Part shown: one piece after another, positions 17,048 through 28,762 of the stretch
How positions within the stretch are numbered: position 1 is the stretch's first letter
Layout of the letters: every line of letters starts with the position of its first letter
Notes under the pieces: generated by a model
What the model was told of the DNA's origin: nothing
Databases searched by the model: none
What the model saw: the letters and a program-made list of their open reading frames with translations, nothing else
Assembly: GCA_038040485.1 (NCBI GenBank)
Contig: JBBPIE010000011.1
Span: 109,237-173,236 of the forward strand
Reading direction: 5' to 3'
DNA: 64,000 nt
DNA from: Onstottus_B arcticum
GTDB lineage: Bacteria > Acidobacteriota > Blastocatellia > UBA7656
Program-made: the position numbers and the translations under genes

Positions 17048-20000
17048 GTGAAAAAAAAGCAACGACAAGACTTCGCCAGCTTGATCCGTTTTTCGCGTGT
17101 TCTGTCTCTCAGCCTGCTCGTGGTTGTATTGGGCGGGCTGCTTAAATCAGAGGCGGCCGTTCAACCCGTTTCGTTTGGTGCGAAGACGGACTTCGGCACG
17201 GGCAGCGATCCAATATCAGTCGCGGCGGGCGATTTCAATGGTGATGGCAAGATCGATTTGGCGGTGGCGAACATTCTTAGCGACANNNNNNNNNNNNNNN
17301 NNNNNNNNNNNNNNNNNNNNNNNNNNNNNNNNNNNNNNNNNNNNNNNNNNNNNNNNNNNNNNNNNNNNNNNNNNNNNNNNNNNNNCCGTCTCGATTCTGC
17401 TGGGCACGGGCACGGGCAGCTTTGGGGCGAAAACCGACTTTGCCACGGGTTCCGAACCGCTCTCAGTTGCCGTGGACGATTTCAATGGCGATGGCAAGCT
17501 CGATCTGGCGGTGGCGAACTCTAATGACGACACCGTCTCGATTCTGCTGGGCACGGGCACGGGCAGCTTTGGGGCGAAAACCGACTTCGACACGGGGGGC
17601 TCTGCATTCTCAGTCGCGGTGAGGGATCTTAATGGCGATGGCAAGCTCGATCTGGCGGTGGCCAACACTTCTACCAACACAGTCTCGATTCTGCTGGGCA
17701 CGGGCACGGGCAGCTTTGGGGCGAAGACGGACTTCGGCACGGGCATTAATCCAAACTCCGTCGCGGTGGGCGATTTCAATGGCGATGGCAAGCTCGATCT
17801 GGCCACGGCGAACTTTAGCAGCAACACAGTCTCGATTCTGCTGGGCACGGGCACGGGCAGCTTTGGAGCGAGGACCGACTTCGGCACGGGGGCCGGTCCA
17901 TTCTCAGTGGCGGTGGGCGATTTCAATGGCGATGGCAAGCTCGATCTGGCGGCGGCGAACTTTAATAGCAACACTGTGTCAATTCTGCTGGGCACCGGCA
18001 CCGGCAGCTTTGGGGCGAAGGCCGACTTCGGCACGGGCTTAAGTCCAGAAGCAGTGGCGGTGGGGGAGTTCAATGGCGATGGCAAGCTCGACCTGGCGCT
18101 AGCGAGCCGTAATAGTGACACCGTTTCGATTCTGCTAGGCACGGGCACGGGCAGTTTTGGGGCGAAGACCGACTTCGGCACAGGCAGCGGTCCAGTCTCA
18201 GTCACGGTGAGCGATTTCAATGGCGATGGCAAGTTCGATCTGGCGCTGGCGAACCTTAACGCCGCCACCGTCTCGATTCTGCTGAACTCGGGCGCCGACA
18301 GCTTTGGGGCGAAGACCGACTTCGGCACTGGCACAACTCCAATTTCTGTCGCAGTGGGAGATTTCAATGGCGATGACAAGCTCGATCTGGCGGTGGCGAA
18401 CATTAACGGCGCCACCGTCTCGATTCTGCTGGGCACGGGCGCTGGCAGTTTTGGGCCTAAGACCGACTTCAGCACGGGTAGCCGACCGGCCTCAGTCGCA
18501 GTGGGAGATTTCAATGGCGATGGCAAGCTTGATCTGGCGGTAGCGAAAGATGGCGCCGCCGCCGTCTCGATCCTGCTGGGCACGGGCACAGGCAGCTTTG
18601 GGGCGAATACCGACTTTGGCACGGGCAGCAGCCGCCCAGTCTGGGTCGCGGTGGGCGATTTCAATGGCGATGGCAACCTCGATCTCGCGGTGGCGAACGT
18701 TAACGGCGCGAGTGTCTCGATTCTGCTGGGCACGGGCACGGGCAGCTTTGGAGCGAAGACCGACTTCGGCACTGGCGGCAGTCCAGCCTCAGTCGCGGTG
18801 GGAGATTTCAATGGCGATGGCAAGCTCGATCTGGCGGTGGCGAACCAAGGAAGTGCCACCGTCTCGATTCTGCTGGGCACGGGCACGGGCAGCTTTGGAG
18901 CGAAGACAGACTTCGGCACGGGCGGCCAGCCACGCTCCGTCGCCGCGGGCGATTTCAATGAGGATGGCAAGCTCGATCTGGCGGTGGCGAACTTTGCAAC
19001 CAACACCGTCTCGATTCTACTGGGTACGGGCACGGGCAGCTTTGGGACGAAAACCGACTTCGGCACGGGCAGTCAACCAGGAATCTCAGTCGCGGTCGGC
19101 GATGTCAATGGCGATGGCAATCTCGATCTGGCGGTGGCCAACCAAGGAAGCGCGAGCGTTTCAATTCTGCTGGGCATGGGCACAGGTAGTTTTGGAGCGA
19201 AGACCGACTTCGGCACCGGCAATGTTCCACTCGGGGTTGCGGTGGGTGATTTCAATGGCGACGGCAAGCTCGATCTGGCGGTGGCGAACACTGGTAGCAA
19301 CACCATCTCGATTCTGCTGAACACCACACCAGTTGTCTCCTCTGGAGTGTTTTGTCCCAAGACCGACTTCGGCACGAGCGGCCTGCCAGTCTCGGTCGCA
19401 GTGGGAGATTTCAATGGCGATGGCAAGCTTGATCTAGCGACGGCGAACTCCTTTAGCTTTCCCACAACCGTCTCGATTCTATTGGGCACGGGTACGGGCA
19501 GCCTTGGGTTGAAGACCGATTTCGGCACGGGCGCCGGTCCACGTTCAGTAGCAGCGGGAGATTTCAATGGCGATGGCAGGCTCGATCTGGCGGTGGCGAA
19601 CTTTAATAGCAACACCGTCTCGATTCTGCTGGGCACGGGCACAGGCAGCTTTGGGGCGAAGACCGACTTCAGCACTGGCAACCTTCCGGTCTCAGTCGCG
19701 GTAGCGGATCTCAATGGCGATGGCAAGCTTGATCTGGCGGTGGCAAACCAGGGAAGCGCGACCGTCTCGATTCTGCTGGGCACGGGCACAGGCAGCTTTG
19801 GCGTGAAGACAGACTTCGGCACGGGCACTGCTCCGATCTCAGTTGCGGTTGGAGATTTCAATGTCAACGGCAAGCCCGATCTGGCGGTGGCGAACTTTAA
19901 TAGCAACACCGTCTCGATTTTGCTGGGCACGGGCACAGGCAGCTTTGGGGCAAAGGCGGACTTTGGCACGGGGAACCTTCCACACTCAGTCGCGGCCGGT

Positions 20001-23000
20001 GATTTCAATGGCGATGGCAAGCTCGATCTGGTGGTGGCGAACCAAACAAGCGCGACCGTCTCGATTCTGCTGGGCACGGGCTCGGGCAGCTTTGGGGCGA
20101 AGACCGACTTCGGCACGGGCTCTAATCCAGTCTCAGTCGCGGTGGGCGATTTGAATGGCGATGGCAAGCTCGATATTGCAGTGGCGAATCAAAATAACAA
20201 CACCGTCTCGATTCTGCCGGGCACGGGGACGGGCGGCTTTGGGCCGAAGACCGACTTCGGCACTGGCACCTTTCCAGAATACGTCGCGCTGGGCGATTTC
20301 AACGGCGACGGCAAGCTGGATCTGGCGCCGGCGAACGAAGATGACGACACCGTCTCGATTCTGCTCAACAACGGCCCGCCGAGCATCACCGCTGCTCTCG
20401 TCACGCGCACCGCCGGCAATCCGTCGGCGAGCTCCCAGATCGCGACAGTCGGTGATGCTCAGCAAGTCGCTAACACGCTCGGCGTGAAAGTCAACGGCGG
20501 CACGAGCGCGACCGTCAACGGCGTGACAGTCACGCTCAACCCAGCCGCTCCCAACGCGAGCGGCCAGGTCTTCGCCGATGTCGTTGCCGCCTGCGCTGCG
20601 ACCACGGCCAACTTTACCCTCCGCGCTACTGATGGCTGCGGCCTCTTCACCGAGGCGACGTTGACGGTAACGGTCACCCCACCGCCCACATCGATTTCTC
20701 CAACAAGTCAGTCATTCACCCAGAGCGGTGGCGCAGACACGGTGAACGTGACCAGCCCGTCAAGTTGTACCTGGACTGCAGTGAGCAACGACGCTTGGAT
20801 CACCGTCACCACAGGCGCGAGCGGAAGCGGAAACGGCATTGTCAATTATTCGGTTGCCGTCAACAACAGCTTAGACTCACGCACAGGCACGATGACGATT
20901 GCCGGACAGACCTTCACGGTTAATCAGGCAGCGGTGGTCTGCGCCTACTCAATACTTCCAATCGAGCGGGCTCACGTATCCGAAGCTGGAAGCGACACTG
21001 TTAGCGTTAGCGCGCCAGGTGTTTGCAGCTGGACTGCGGCTAGCAACGATTCATGGCTGAGCATCAACTCGGGTGCGAACGGAGCGGGAGACGGAATCGT
21101 CGGTTATTCGTACGAGGCGAACGAGAGCGCCGGCTCGCGCATAGGCACATTGACGATAGCGGGTCAGACTTTCACCGTTACGCAGAGTGGGCCGACAGCG
21201 GTAGAACTAATCTCGGCTGCCGCAATCTACTATGACAACGGTGTGTTCATACATTGGCAGACGGGAATGGAAGTGGAGAACCTCGGTTTCCACATCTACC
21301 GAGAGGCAGGCGGACAACGCACGCGAATCACGCCGGAGGTCGTTGCGGGTTCGGCTCTGATTGCCGGAAACAAAACCACTCTCACAGCAGGCAACTCTTA
21401 TGCTTGGTTTGACGCGGGAGGCAAAGACAACCAAGACGCGCAATACTGGCTTGAAGACATTGATATCGACGGCAAGTCGACGCTGCACGGGCCCATCTCA
21501 CCCAAGCGGGTCGGCGGGCTGCCGCCCGAACAAAGCACGGCGGCGCTCTTGAGCCGGATGGGCAAGGGGCAGCCCTACATCAGTCAGCTTGGCTCAAACC
21601 GAGCGGCTCCGGTCGGGCCGTCGCAGAAGCAGTTCGAAACGCAGTGGGATTTCGCCGGAAAGTCTGCCATCAAGCTGACCATCAAGGGAGAAGGCTGGTA
21701 TCGCGTCACGCGGCAGGAGCTTCTGTCTGCCGGGCTTGATCCCAAAACAGATCCGCGCAACCTGCAGTTGTACCTTGAGGGCCGGGAACAAGCGATGCTC
21801 GTTTCCGGCGAGGAGGACGCCAGTCTCGATCAAAAGGACGCGATAGAGTTCTACGCGACCGGACAGAATGTTGCCTACACAGATGCGCACACTTACTGGC
21901 TGGTGAGCGGGAAGCAACCCGGCAAGCGAGTCAGCATCACCAAGAGCGATGCCAAGCCGGGCGGGGCTTCAGGCTTCTCTTACACCGTCGAGCGCAAGGA
22001 GCGAACGATTTACTTCTCAAGCCTGAAGAACGGTGACGCCGAGAACTTCTTTGGCCGGGTCATCTCTCCACAGCCGGTCGATCAGGAATTGACGCTCCAG
22101 CATCTCGATCAGACATCGCAGGCGGACGCTGTGCTTGAAGTCGCTTTACAGGGAGTGACTGATTTGCCGGGCATCGGTAACGATCATCAGGTTCGAGTGA
22201 CGCTCAACGGTGCGCAAGTGGGCAGGATCTTCTTCGACGGGCGGCAGCATCAGGTCGAGAGGTTCGCCGTGCCGCAGGGCGCACTCAAGGAAGGCGATAA
22301 CGTTGTCACTCTCGTGGCTGAAGCTGGGCCCTCGGATATCTGCCTCGTCGACTATGTTCGAGTTACTCACCAGCATACGTACACGGCAGATCAAGATGCT
22401 CTGAGGATGACAGTCGCAGAGCAAGCCACCTCGGGTGCCAGCCGATCGCAGACGATCGATGGCTTCGCCTCGTCGTTGATAAGAGTCTTTGATATATCCA
22501 ATCCGGGCGAACCGCAGGAGCTGATCGGGCGAATTGAACAGCAGAAGGGCGGGCGCTTCGCCGCGACGGTTGAAGTCGCGGGCAACGATCAGCGAACCTT
22601 AATCGCGCTGACTGCCGATCGGATCAAGCATCCTGTCTCGATAGCCGCTAATCAACCTTCAAGCTTGCGCGACAAGGCCAACCGCGCTGACTTGCTTATG
22701 ATTACTCACCGCGCGTTTGCCAATAGCCTCGAGCCTTTGAAGACGCTCAGACAGAAGCAGGGCTTTGCGGTCGAGACGATTGATATCGAAGACATCTACG
22801 ATGAGTTCAGTTTTGGCGAGAAGTCGCCACAGGCAGTTAGAGACTTTCTCGCCTACGCACGCGCAAGCTGGCAGCTTGCGCCACGTTTCGTTCTCCTCGC
22901 AGGCGATGCGAGCTTCGATCCGAGAAACTATCTCGGCGCGGGCGATTTTGATTTCGTGCCTACCAAGCTGATAGACACGACCTATCTCGAAACGGCTAGC

Positions 23001-23714
23001 GATGATTGGTTTGTCGATTTCAACGACGACGGACTCAGTGAGATGTACGTTGGCCGCTTGCCCGTGCGCACACCTGCCGAGGCAGCGGTGCTCGTCTCGA
23101 AGATCGTCAACTACGATTCGAGCATCACCAAAGGCGTAATGCGCCAGAAGTCGGTGTTGCTTGTTGCAGACAAGAACGACGGCTTCGACTTTGAGCAAGC
23201 GAGCAGCCAGTTACGTGGTCTGGTTCCAGCGGGCACGAATGTACAAGAGATCTTTAGGGGCCGGCTTGACGATGCCTCTGCAAAGAAGCAATTGATCAGT
23301 TTGATCAACGCCGGTCAGTCGATAGTCAACTACACGGGCCACGGCTCGACCAACGTGTGGAGGAGCCTGTTCACGACCGAGGATGCTCGATCGCTGAACA
23401 ACCGACAGGCCTTGCCGTTGTTTGTGACAATGACTTGTTTGAACGGATTCTTCCAGGACCCGGTGATGGAGAGCCTGGCTGAGGGCTTGTTGAAGTCGGA
23501 GCGAGGCGGCGCGGTTGCAGTGTGGGCTTCGTCGGCGTTGACAGCGCCAGGCCAGCAAGCGGTGATGAATCAGCAAGCGTACCGGCTGCTGTTCGCTGGG
23601 ACGGGCGGGCTCACACTCGGCGAGGTCACGTCGAAGGCTAAGGTTTCAGTAAGCGACATCGACATCCGCCGCACATGGATACTATTCGGCGACCCAACGA
23701 CCCGATTGAAGTGA
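17048..23714 (+). CDS. Giant secreted VCBS/FG-GAP-repeat protein with BACON domains and C25 (gingipain-type) peptidase; contains assembly gap
   Basis: The gene starts with GTG at 17048 and a signal peptide (SLIRFSRVLSLSLLVVVL, ending LKSEAA). A 100-N gap at 17286-17385 changes the apparent frame, so the true length is unknown; about 2200 residues are visible. There is one VCBS/FG-GAP repeat before the gap and 20 after it, each 49 residues with a DFNGDGKLDLAVAN calcium-type loop. Next come two BACON/Ig-like modules (CTWTAVSNDAWITV, CSWTAASNDSWLSI). A C-terminal peptidase C25 domain has the catalytic His in NYTGHGS (about 23338) and Cys in TMTCLNGF (about 23434). It is probably a surface or secreted cysteine protease with a beta-propeller adhesive region. 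Confidence 0.88.
17286..17385. other. Assembly gap (100 N)
   Basis: Exactly 100 unknown bases inside the tandem repeats of the VCBS protein. This is a scaffold placeholder, so the number of missing repeats is unknown and the coding frame cannot be followed across it. Confidence 0.99.
17388..20360 (+). repeat. Tandem 147-bp coding repeats, 20 copies
   Basis: The segment starting GTCTCGATTCTGCTGGGCAC recurs at 17388, 17535, 17682, 17829 and on, a period of 147 bp (49 codons), with small indels in a few later copies. Copies are very similar at the DNA level, which points to recent amplification or gene conversion. One copy has a variable insert near 19320-19350. Confidence 0.95.
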
Positions 23715-23795
23715 GATCCGACGACGCGCCGCCAGCGATTCTGTAAGCTTCCTCGCCCGCTTTACGATTGACTGCCGCAGCGCCCGACCGAGTCC

Positions 23796-25262
23796 CTAAG
23801 CAATGAGGTCGTGGATTACGTTCCCCGCGACATCGGTCAGGCGGAAGTCTCGACCGCTGTAACGGTAGGTGAGTTTGGTATGGTCAATGCCCAGCAGGTG
23901 CAAAATGGTTGCGTGCAGGTCGTGGACATGCACCGGTTTGTCAGCCACCTTGAAGCCGAAATCATCGGTGGCGCCGTAGATGTGTCCACCTTTGACGCCG
24001 CCGCCGGCCATCCACATTGTGAAAGCGAACGGGTTGTGGTCGCGGCCGTTCTGTATCCCGTTTCCGCCCATTTCGACTACAGGTGTGCGGCCAAATTCGG
24101 AACCGCACACCACAAGCGTGTCATCAAGCAAGCCCCGTGACTTGAGATCTTTGATCACCGCGGCGAACGGCTGATCGGAGTCTATTGCGCACTTCCGATG
24201 CGCCTGGATATCGATGTGCGCGTCCCAGGGATCGCCCTTGGCGTAATAGACCTGCACCATTCGCACACCTCGTTCAACCAGCCGAACGGCAAGCAGACAG
24301 CCGCGCGCGGTGCTGCCGGGGCCATAGAGCTTCAGCGTGGCGGGCGTTTCCTTACGAATATCGAAGACCTCCGGGGCTTCCGTCTGCATCCGGTAGGCCG
24401 TCTCCATGGACTGGATCGTGGCCTCCAGTTGTGGGTCCGGCGATTTTTCGCGCTCCATCTGCATTCGGTTGAGCCGCGTGAGGAGATCAAGCTCGCGGCG
24501 TTGTTCGGGCAGCGCAAATTTTTGGTTGTGAATGTATGAAATCAGTTTCTGCGGATCGAAACCCGGCTCTACCAATAGCTCGGCATTTTGTTTCTCGCCC
24601 GGCTTGTCAGAGATATAAGTTCCCTGGTGAATGGCAGGCAGGAAGGAACTGTTCCACAGCGGCGGACCTACCGTGGTCGGAACATCGGGACACAGGACGA
24701 CGAACGCCGGCAGGTTCTTATTCTCGACGCCAAGACCGTAAGTCAGCCATGAACCGAGCGACGGGCGTCCCGCTTGACTGAAGCCGGTATTCATCATCAG
24801 CATCGAGGGTTCGTGGTTCGGGATGTCTGTATTGACAGATCGAATCCAACAGATGCTGTCCGCGCATTCGCCGACCTGCGGGAACAACTCGCTCACCTCC
24901 ATGCCGCATTGGCCATATTTCTTGAAGGTGTACGGCGAGCGCAACAGCGCTCCGGTCTTCCGCTCGGTCGCAATAGTCCCGCCGGGCAGCGGCTGGCCGT
25001 GATACTTGTCGAGCATTGGCTTGGGATCAAAGCTGTCGACCTGTGAAAGTCCACCGTTCATGTACAGGAAGATGACGTGCTTGGCGCGCGCGGCGTGGTG
25101 AACCCCACCCTTGGGCCATTTGGCGGACGGGGCGGAAGTTAACGTCTGCGCGCGGGCCAGTGATTCTCCCACGATGCCTGCAAAGGCCATCATTCCGAAT
25201 CCACTGCCAATCCGGCAGAGCGCTTCACGGCGCGTGATCGGGCTGGATTCTTTATGTGTCAT
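23796..25262 (-). CDS. DUF1501 family protein (Tat-exported, sulfatase-like fold)
   Basis: 488 residues from the ATG at 25262 (MTHKESSPITRREALCRIG). The twin-Arg and hydrophobic stretch (GSGFGMMAFAG) suggest Tat export. DUF1501 proteins belong to the alkaline-phosphatase/sulfatase superfamily and are usually encoded beside DUF1549/DUF1553 cytochromes, as here. Visible motifs are HVIFLYMNGGLSQVDSFDPKP (N-terminal metal-site region), SEFGRTPVVE and GRDHNPFAF. The function is uncharacterised. The gene lies just downstream of its cytochrome partner, with 19 bp between them, in one operon. Confidence 0.9.
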   Translation of the reverse strand: MTHKESSPITRREALCRIGSGFGMMAFAGIVGESLARAQTLTSAPSAKWPKGGVHHAARAKHVIFLYMNGGLSQVDSFDPKPMLDKYHGQPLPGGTIATERKTGALLRSPYTFKKYGQCGMEVSELFPQVGECADSICWIRSVNTDIPNHEPSMLMMNTGFSQAGRPSLGSWLTYGLGVENKNLPAFVVLCPDVPTTVGPPLWNSSFLPAIHQGTYISDKPGEKQNAELLVEPGFDPQKLISYIHNQKFALPEQRRELDLLTRLNRMQMEREKSPDPQLEATIQSMETAYRMQTEAPEVFDIRKETPATLKLYGPGSTARGCLLAVRLVERGVRMVQVYYAKGDPWDAHIDIQAHRKCAIDSDQPFAAVIKDLKSRGLLDDTLVVCGSEFGRTPVVEMGGNGIQNGRDHNPFAFTMWMAGGGVKGGHIYGATDDFGFKVADKPVHVHDLHATILHLLGIDHTKLTYRYSGRDFRLTDVAGNVIHDLIA

Positions 25263-25281
25263 CGCGTTTCCTCGAAGTTGT

Positions 25282-28200
25282 TTAGTTGATGAATACGAAT
25301 TCAGTCGAGCTGAGCAGGATCTTGACGTAACGTCCCCAGTGAGTGACCGGCAAGAGCGGTTTCTTCGCGTCGGTTTTGCCGGCGCTTGGCACGACACCAG
25401 CCATCATCCCGTTCGGATCCATCTCTGTGGCGACCGGCATATCCGGCATCACGTTGGGCGCGGCCGCCGGAACCTCTCCGGGCTTGTCCGTCATTTCTTT
25501 CTTTTCAGCCTTCTTCTTTTCCTTTTCCTCTTCAGCCTTCTTCCGCTCTTCGTATTCTTTCAGCGGCTCGTTTCGGAGATAGTCCAGGCCAAGCCGTGTT
25601 TCTTCGGGTGTCGCCGCGCGCCCGAACACAAGGCGGTAGGCTTTTTGTATGCGCGCCTCCAGGGTGGGTTCGGATTCTATTCGCTGGACGAGGAGTTCGG
25701 CCTGCTGTTGCACAAAATCGCTGTTCATGAAAAACAAACGCTGCAAGGGTACGTTCGTCGCGTAGCGCTGCTCGGCGGAAATATTGGGACTGGGGAAATC
25801 GAAGAGCTGGAGAAAGTCATCCAGTTTGTAGCGGCTCACTTTTCCATACAGAGTTCGTCGCGTGGACTGCGGCGTGAATGTTTCCGATGGCCCGCCAATT
25901 TTCTTATCCAGCGCACCGGAAGCGGCGAGCAGCGAATCGCGGATTTGTTCGACATCCATGCGACGCCGATTAGCCCGCCAGTAAAGCCGATTCGCTGAGT
26001 CCTTATCGTAATTCGGCTGGTTGGATGCGTTGCTCAATTGGTACACGGAACTGAGCATGATCTCCCGGTGCAGCTTCTTGATAGACAACCCGTTCCGGAT
26101 AAAAGATTCGGCCAGATACTCGAGCAATTCTGGATGAATGGGGCGTTCGCCGTTGAACCCAAAATTGCTGGGAGTGTCCACAATTCCCGATCCGAAATGC
26201 CATTTCCAGATGCGGTTCACGATGACGCGCGTCGCCAGCGGCTGGCCCAAGATCGCGTCCGCCAGTTCCAGTCGCCCGCTTCCCTTAGTGAAGCACAGCC
26301 GGCTGTCCTGCGAGAGCACCGACAGGAAACCGCGTGGAACAACCTCGCCCAGGTTGTTCGGATTGCCGCGCAGGCTGACCGGTAGATCTATAGCCTTCTC
26401 CTGATCCGCAACACCATGCACGTAAGGATACTGGCCGGGCATCGCTTTCCTGAAACTCTCGATGTCCTCTCGCAGCGCAGTTAGATACGCCCGCCGCTCG
26501 GCGCTCAACTGCCGCTCCAACCCCCATGCTCTAAACGCGAGGAGCCCTGGTTTGTACTTTTGTATCACCCCCGGGAGCATGGGATCGTCAAGGTCGCGCA
26601 CAAAAACGTCTACCCAGAGATTGGTTCGATCGAGGGGCATCGCTTTTGTCTCAACACTGCAGCTTGGGCAAAAGTCGTCGTTGGTCACGAATTCGTTCGG
26701 CTTGAACAAAGGCTCCTTCGGCTTCGTTCCTGAAAGGGATTTGGCGATGATGATGTCGTTCTGTTCTTTCAAGTCCCGGCGCTCGGAGAGCACATCCAGC
26801 AGCAGAGCCTGGAATTCATCCGCCAGTTTTTTTGCTACCGCCGCTGTCCCGCCCTTTTGCATCATCGCCTGCCAATCCCTCAGGTAGGGATAGTAGCGTG
26901 GAGGCCGGGCGAGAAACCGAATCCAACGCTGCATCAGCTCGAAATCCAGCTTGTTCTTTTCAATGACATCGTTGAGGTCTTCCTTGGGTTCGCCTCCCAC
27001 ACGCCAAACTGACTGCATGTATTTGGAGGTTTGCAGGGTCAGGCTTTCCGAAAGTTGTTTTCCTTCCGTCTGAAGAAACTCCCCAAGCGATTTCTCCTTG
27101 TTCTTCAGTTTCTTTTCCAGGTCGGTATATTGTTCCACGATGCTCTGCGGCGCTTGCGGATATTCTTTATAAGTCGTGCTGGCGAAGATTCCCGCCATCG
27201 CATAGTAGTCTTTGGTTGGGATCGGATCGTATTTGTGATCGTGGCAACGGGCACAACCCACAGTCAGCCCCAGAAATCCGCGACTGACGACATCAACGCG
27301 GTCGTGGCGCTCGTCCGCGCGCGTCACCTCGACAGCACCATTGTCGTAATACCAGGGCCCCTGCCCGAGAAATCCAAGCGCCGGCAACGTTCTCACTCGT
27401 AATTTCTCATCCATCTGATCACCGGCCAATTGCGCGCGCACAAACTGGTCATAAGGCAAATCGTCATTAAAAGCTTTTACCACCCAGTCGCGATACAAGT
27501 AAGCGTGGGGATAAGGCGCGAATCCCCGGCCCATCGGATCGAGGCTCCGATAGTCGTCTTCGCCGTAGCGCGCTACGTCCAGCCAAAGACGTCCCCAGCG
27601 TTCTCCGTACTGTGGGGAGGCGAGCAGGCGATCAACCACCCTGGCGAACGCATCCGGCGCTTTGTCATTCTCGAACGCCTCAACCTCTTCCGCTGTCGGT
27701 GGAATGCCAGTCAGATCAAGTGTCGCGCGTCGCAACAGCGTGCGCCGATCAGCAGGTCCCACGGGCGCGAGTCCTTCTTTCTCCAGGCGAGACAGAATGA
27801 AGCGATCGATTTCGGTCTTCGCCCAACGGCTGTTTTTAACGGTGGGTGCCAGAGCCGGATGTAACGGCAGGAAGGACCAGAAGGCGCGCCGTGCCGGATC
27901 AATTGTGAGTTCCCCCTTCGCGGCAATCGGAGTCTTTCCCGCAGCCGGCCAAACAGCGCCCATCCGAATCCATTGCGCAATCGCGTCAATTTGATCCGGC
28001 GTGAGTTTGCCGCCCTTCGGCATCTTCAAAGCTCCGGCCTGTCGAAGAGCAATCACGATAAGGCTTTTGTCGGCATCTCCGGGCAGTATTGCCGGGCCCG
28101 ATTTGCCGCCCTTCAGCATGGCCTCGCGGGAGTCCAAGCGCAGACCCCCCAATTGCGAATCGGTATGACAGGAAAAACATTCCGTGGCGAGGATCGGCCG

Positions 28201-28419
28201 CACCTTCGTCTCAAAAAAATCAACATCCTTGTTTTGGGACCACACAGGCCAGGCTGCCACACACAATAGCGCGAGACCGAGCACGACACGCTGATATTTG
28301 ATAGAGGCTCGATGGTTAAGCACGTTCAGCAGGCCCTCTTGTTGACGTTCAGACTCAAACCGCGCTCGACGATTTCTCACGTTCGGTCGCCGGGGAACTC
28401 TAGCGCAGCGGCGACTCAT
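25282..28419 (-). CDS. PSCyt1-DUF1549-DUF1553 (PSD1) secreted cytochrome-type protein
   Basis: About 1045 residues. The start at 28419 is chosen because it precedes the membrane/signal segment VVLGLALLCVAAWPVW; a longer upstream frame runs into repeat DNA and was trimmed. Domain order: a PSCyt1 haem motif ECFSCH, DUF1549 (FILSRLEKEGLAP, GERWGRLWLDVARYGE), a second CxxCH in CARCHDHKYDPI, and DUF1553 (RVIVNRIWKWHFGSGIV, RRRMDVEQIRDSLLAASG). The C-terminal region has a charged Lys/Glu linker. The family is abundant in Planctomycetes and Acidobacteria and is thought to aid polysaccharide breakdown; its biochemistry is not known. It shares an operon with the DUF1501 gene. Confidence 0.88.
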   Translation of the reverse strand: MSRRCARVPRRPNVRNRRARFESERQQEGLLNVLNHRASIKYQRVVLGLALLCVAAWPVWSQNKDVDFFETKVRPILATECFSCHTDSQLGGLRLDSREAMLKGGKSGPAILPGDADKSLIVIALRQAGALKMPKGGKLTPDQIDAIAQWIRMGAVWPAAGKTPIAAKGELTIDPARRAFWSFLPLHPALAPTVKNSRWAKTEIDRFILSRLEKEGLAPVGPADRRTLLRRATLDLTGIPPTAEEVEAFENDKAPDAFARVVDRLLASPQYGERWGRLWLDVARYGEDDYRSLDPMGRGFAPYPHAYLYRDWVVKAFNDDLPYDQFVRAQLAGDQMDEKLRVRTLPALGFLGQGPWYYDNGAVEVTRADERHDRVDVVSRGFLGLTVGCARCHDHKYDPIPTKDYYAMAGIFASTTYKEYPQAPQSIVEQYTDLEKKLKNKEKSLGEFLQTEGKQLSESLTLQTSKYMQSVWRVGGEPKEDLNDVIEKNKLDFELMQRWIRFLARPPRYYPYLRDWQAMMQKGGTAAVAKKLADEFQALLLDVLSERRDLKEQNDIIIAKSLSGTKPKEPLFKPNEFVTNDDFCPSCSVETKAMPLDRTNLWVDVFVRDLDDPMLPGVIQKYKPGLLAFRAWGLERQLSAERRAYLTALREDIESFRKAMPGQYPYVHGVADQEKAIDLPVSLRGNPNNLGEVVPRGFLSVLSQDSRLCFTKGSGRLELADAILGQPLATRVIVNRIWKWHFGSGIVDTPSNFGFNGERPIHPELLEYLAESFIRNGLSIKKLHREIMLSSVYQLSNASNQPNYDKDSANRLYWRANRRRMDVEQIRDSLLAASGALDKKIGGPSETFTPQSTRRTLYGKVSRYKLDDFLQLFDFPSPNISAEQRYATNVPLQRLFFMNSDFVQQQAELLVQRIESEPTLEARIQKAYRLVFGRAATPEETRLGLDYLRNEPLKEYEERKKAEEEKEKKKAEKKEMTDKPGEVPAAAPNVMPDMPVATEMDPNGMMAGVVPSAGKTDAKKPLLPVTHWGRYVKILLSSTEFVFIN

Positions 28420-28445
28420 GATCAATCTTAACGACGCGAATGGAT

Positions 28446-28725
28446 GGGTACGCGTCAAGTTTTCGCGCATGGTATTCCGGCGGTTGAGCTGGCCGCGTAG
28501 CGGTCTCCTATCGATAGCACCGAGACGACGCATCTTGGCGTGGCCGCATAGCGGTTACCTGAATCCCACGGTTTGTGCGATTGAGGGGCGCGCTTCTGAA
28601 ATCCATACATCGAAGGTAACCGCTACGCGGCCCGGCCGATGCTGGTTGTCCGGCTATCGATAGGAGACCGCTACGCGGCCAGCTCAACCGCCGGCATACC
28701 ATGCGCGAAAATCTGACGCGCACCC
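28446..28725. mobile_element. MITE-like element with about 72-bp terminal inverted repeats
   Basis: The left arm (28446-28517, GGGTACGCGTCAAGTTTTCG...) and right arm (28654-28725, ending GACGCGCACCC) are nearly perfect complements. A second nested inverted pair (GCCGCATAGCGGTTACCT near 28541 and AGGTAACCGCTACGCGGC near 28614) lies inside. It codes for nothing. Its outer ends match those of the element at 40101-40421. It sits in the promoter region between the divergent DUF1549 and beta-propeller genes. Confidence 0.8.
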
Positions 28726-28762
28726 GACTCTCGTAACGCATCAACTTCAACTTTTTGCTAAG

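Noticed and set aside
17216..19066. A 616-codon minus-strand frame across the VCBS repeats
   Set aside because: It is the reverse complement of the 147-bp repeats; the repeating LPSPLKSPTATE-type peptide and absence of any start signal show it is a shadow. The same holds for the frame at 19073-20167.
28508..28750. Open frames on both strands within the 280-bp inverted repeat
   Set aside because: Both strands encode nearly the same peptide because of the palindrome, and there is no ribosome binding site.
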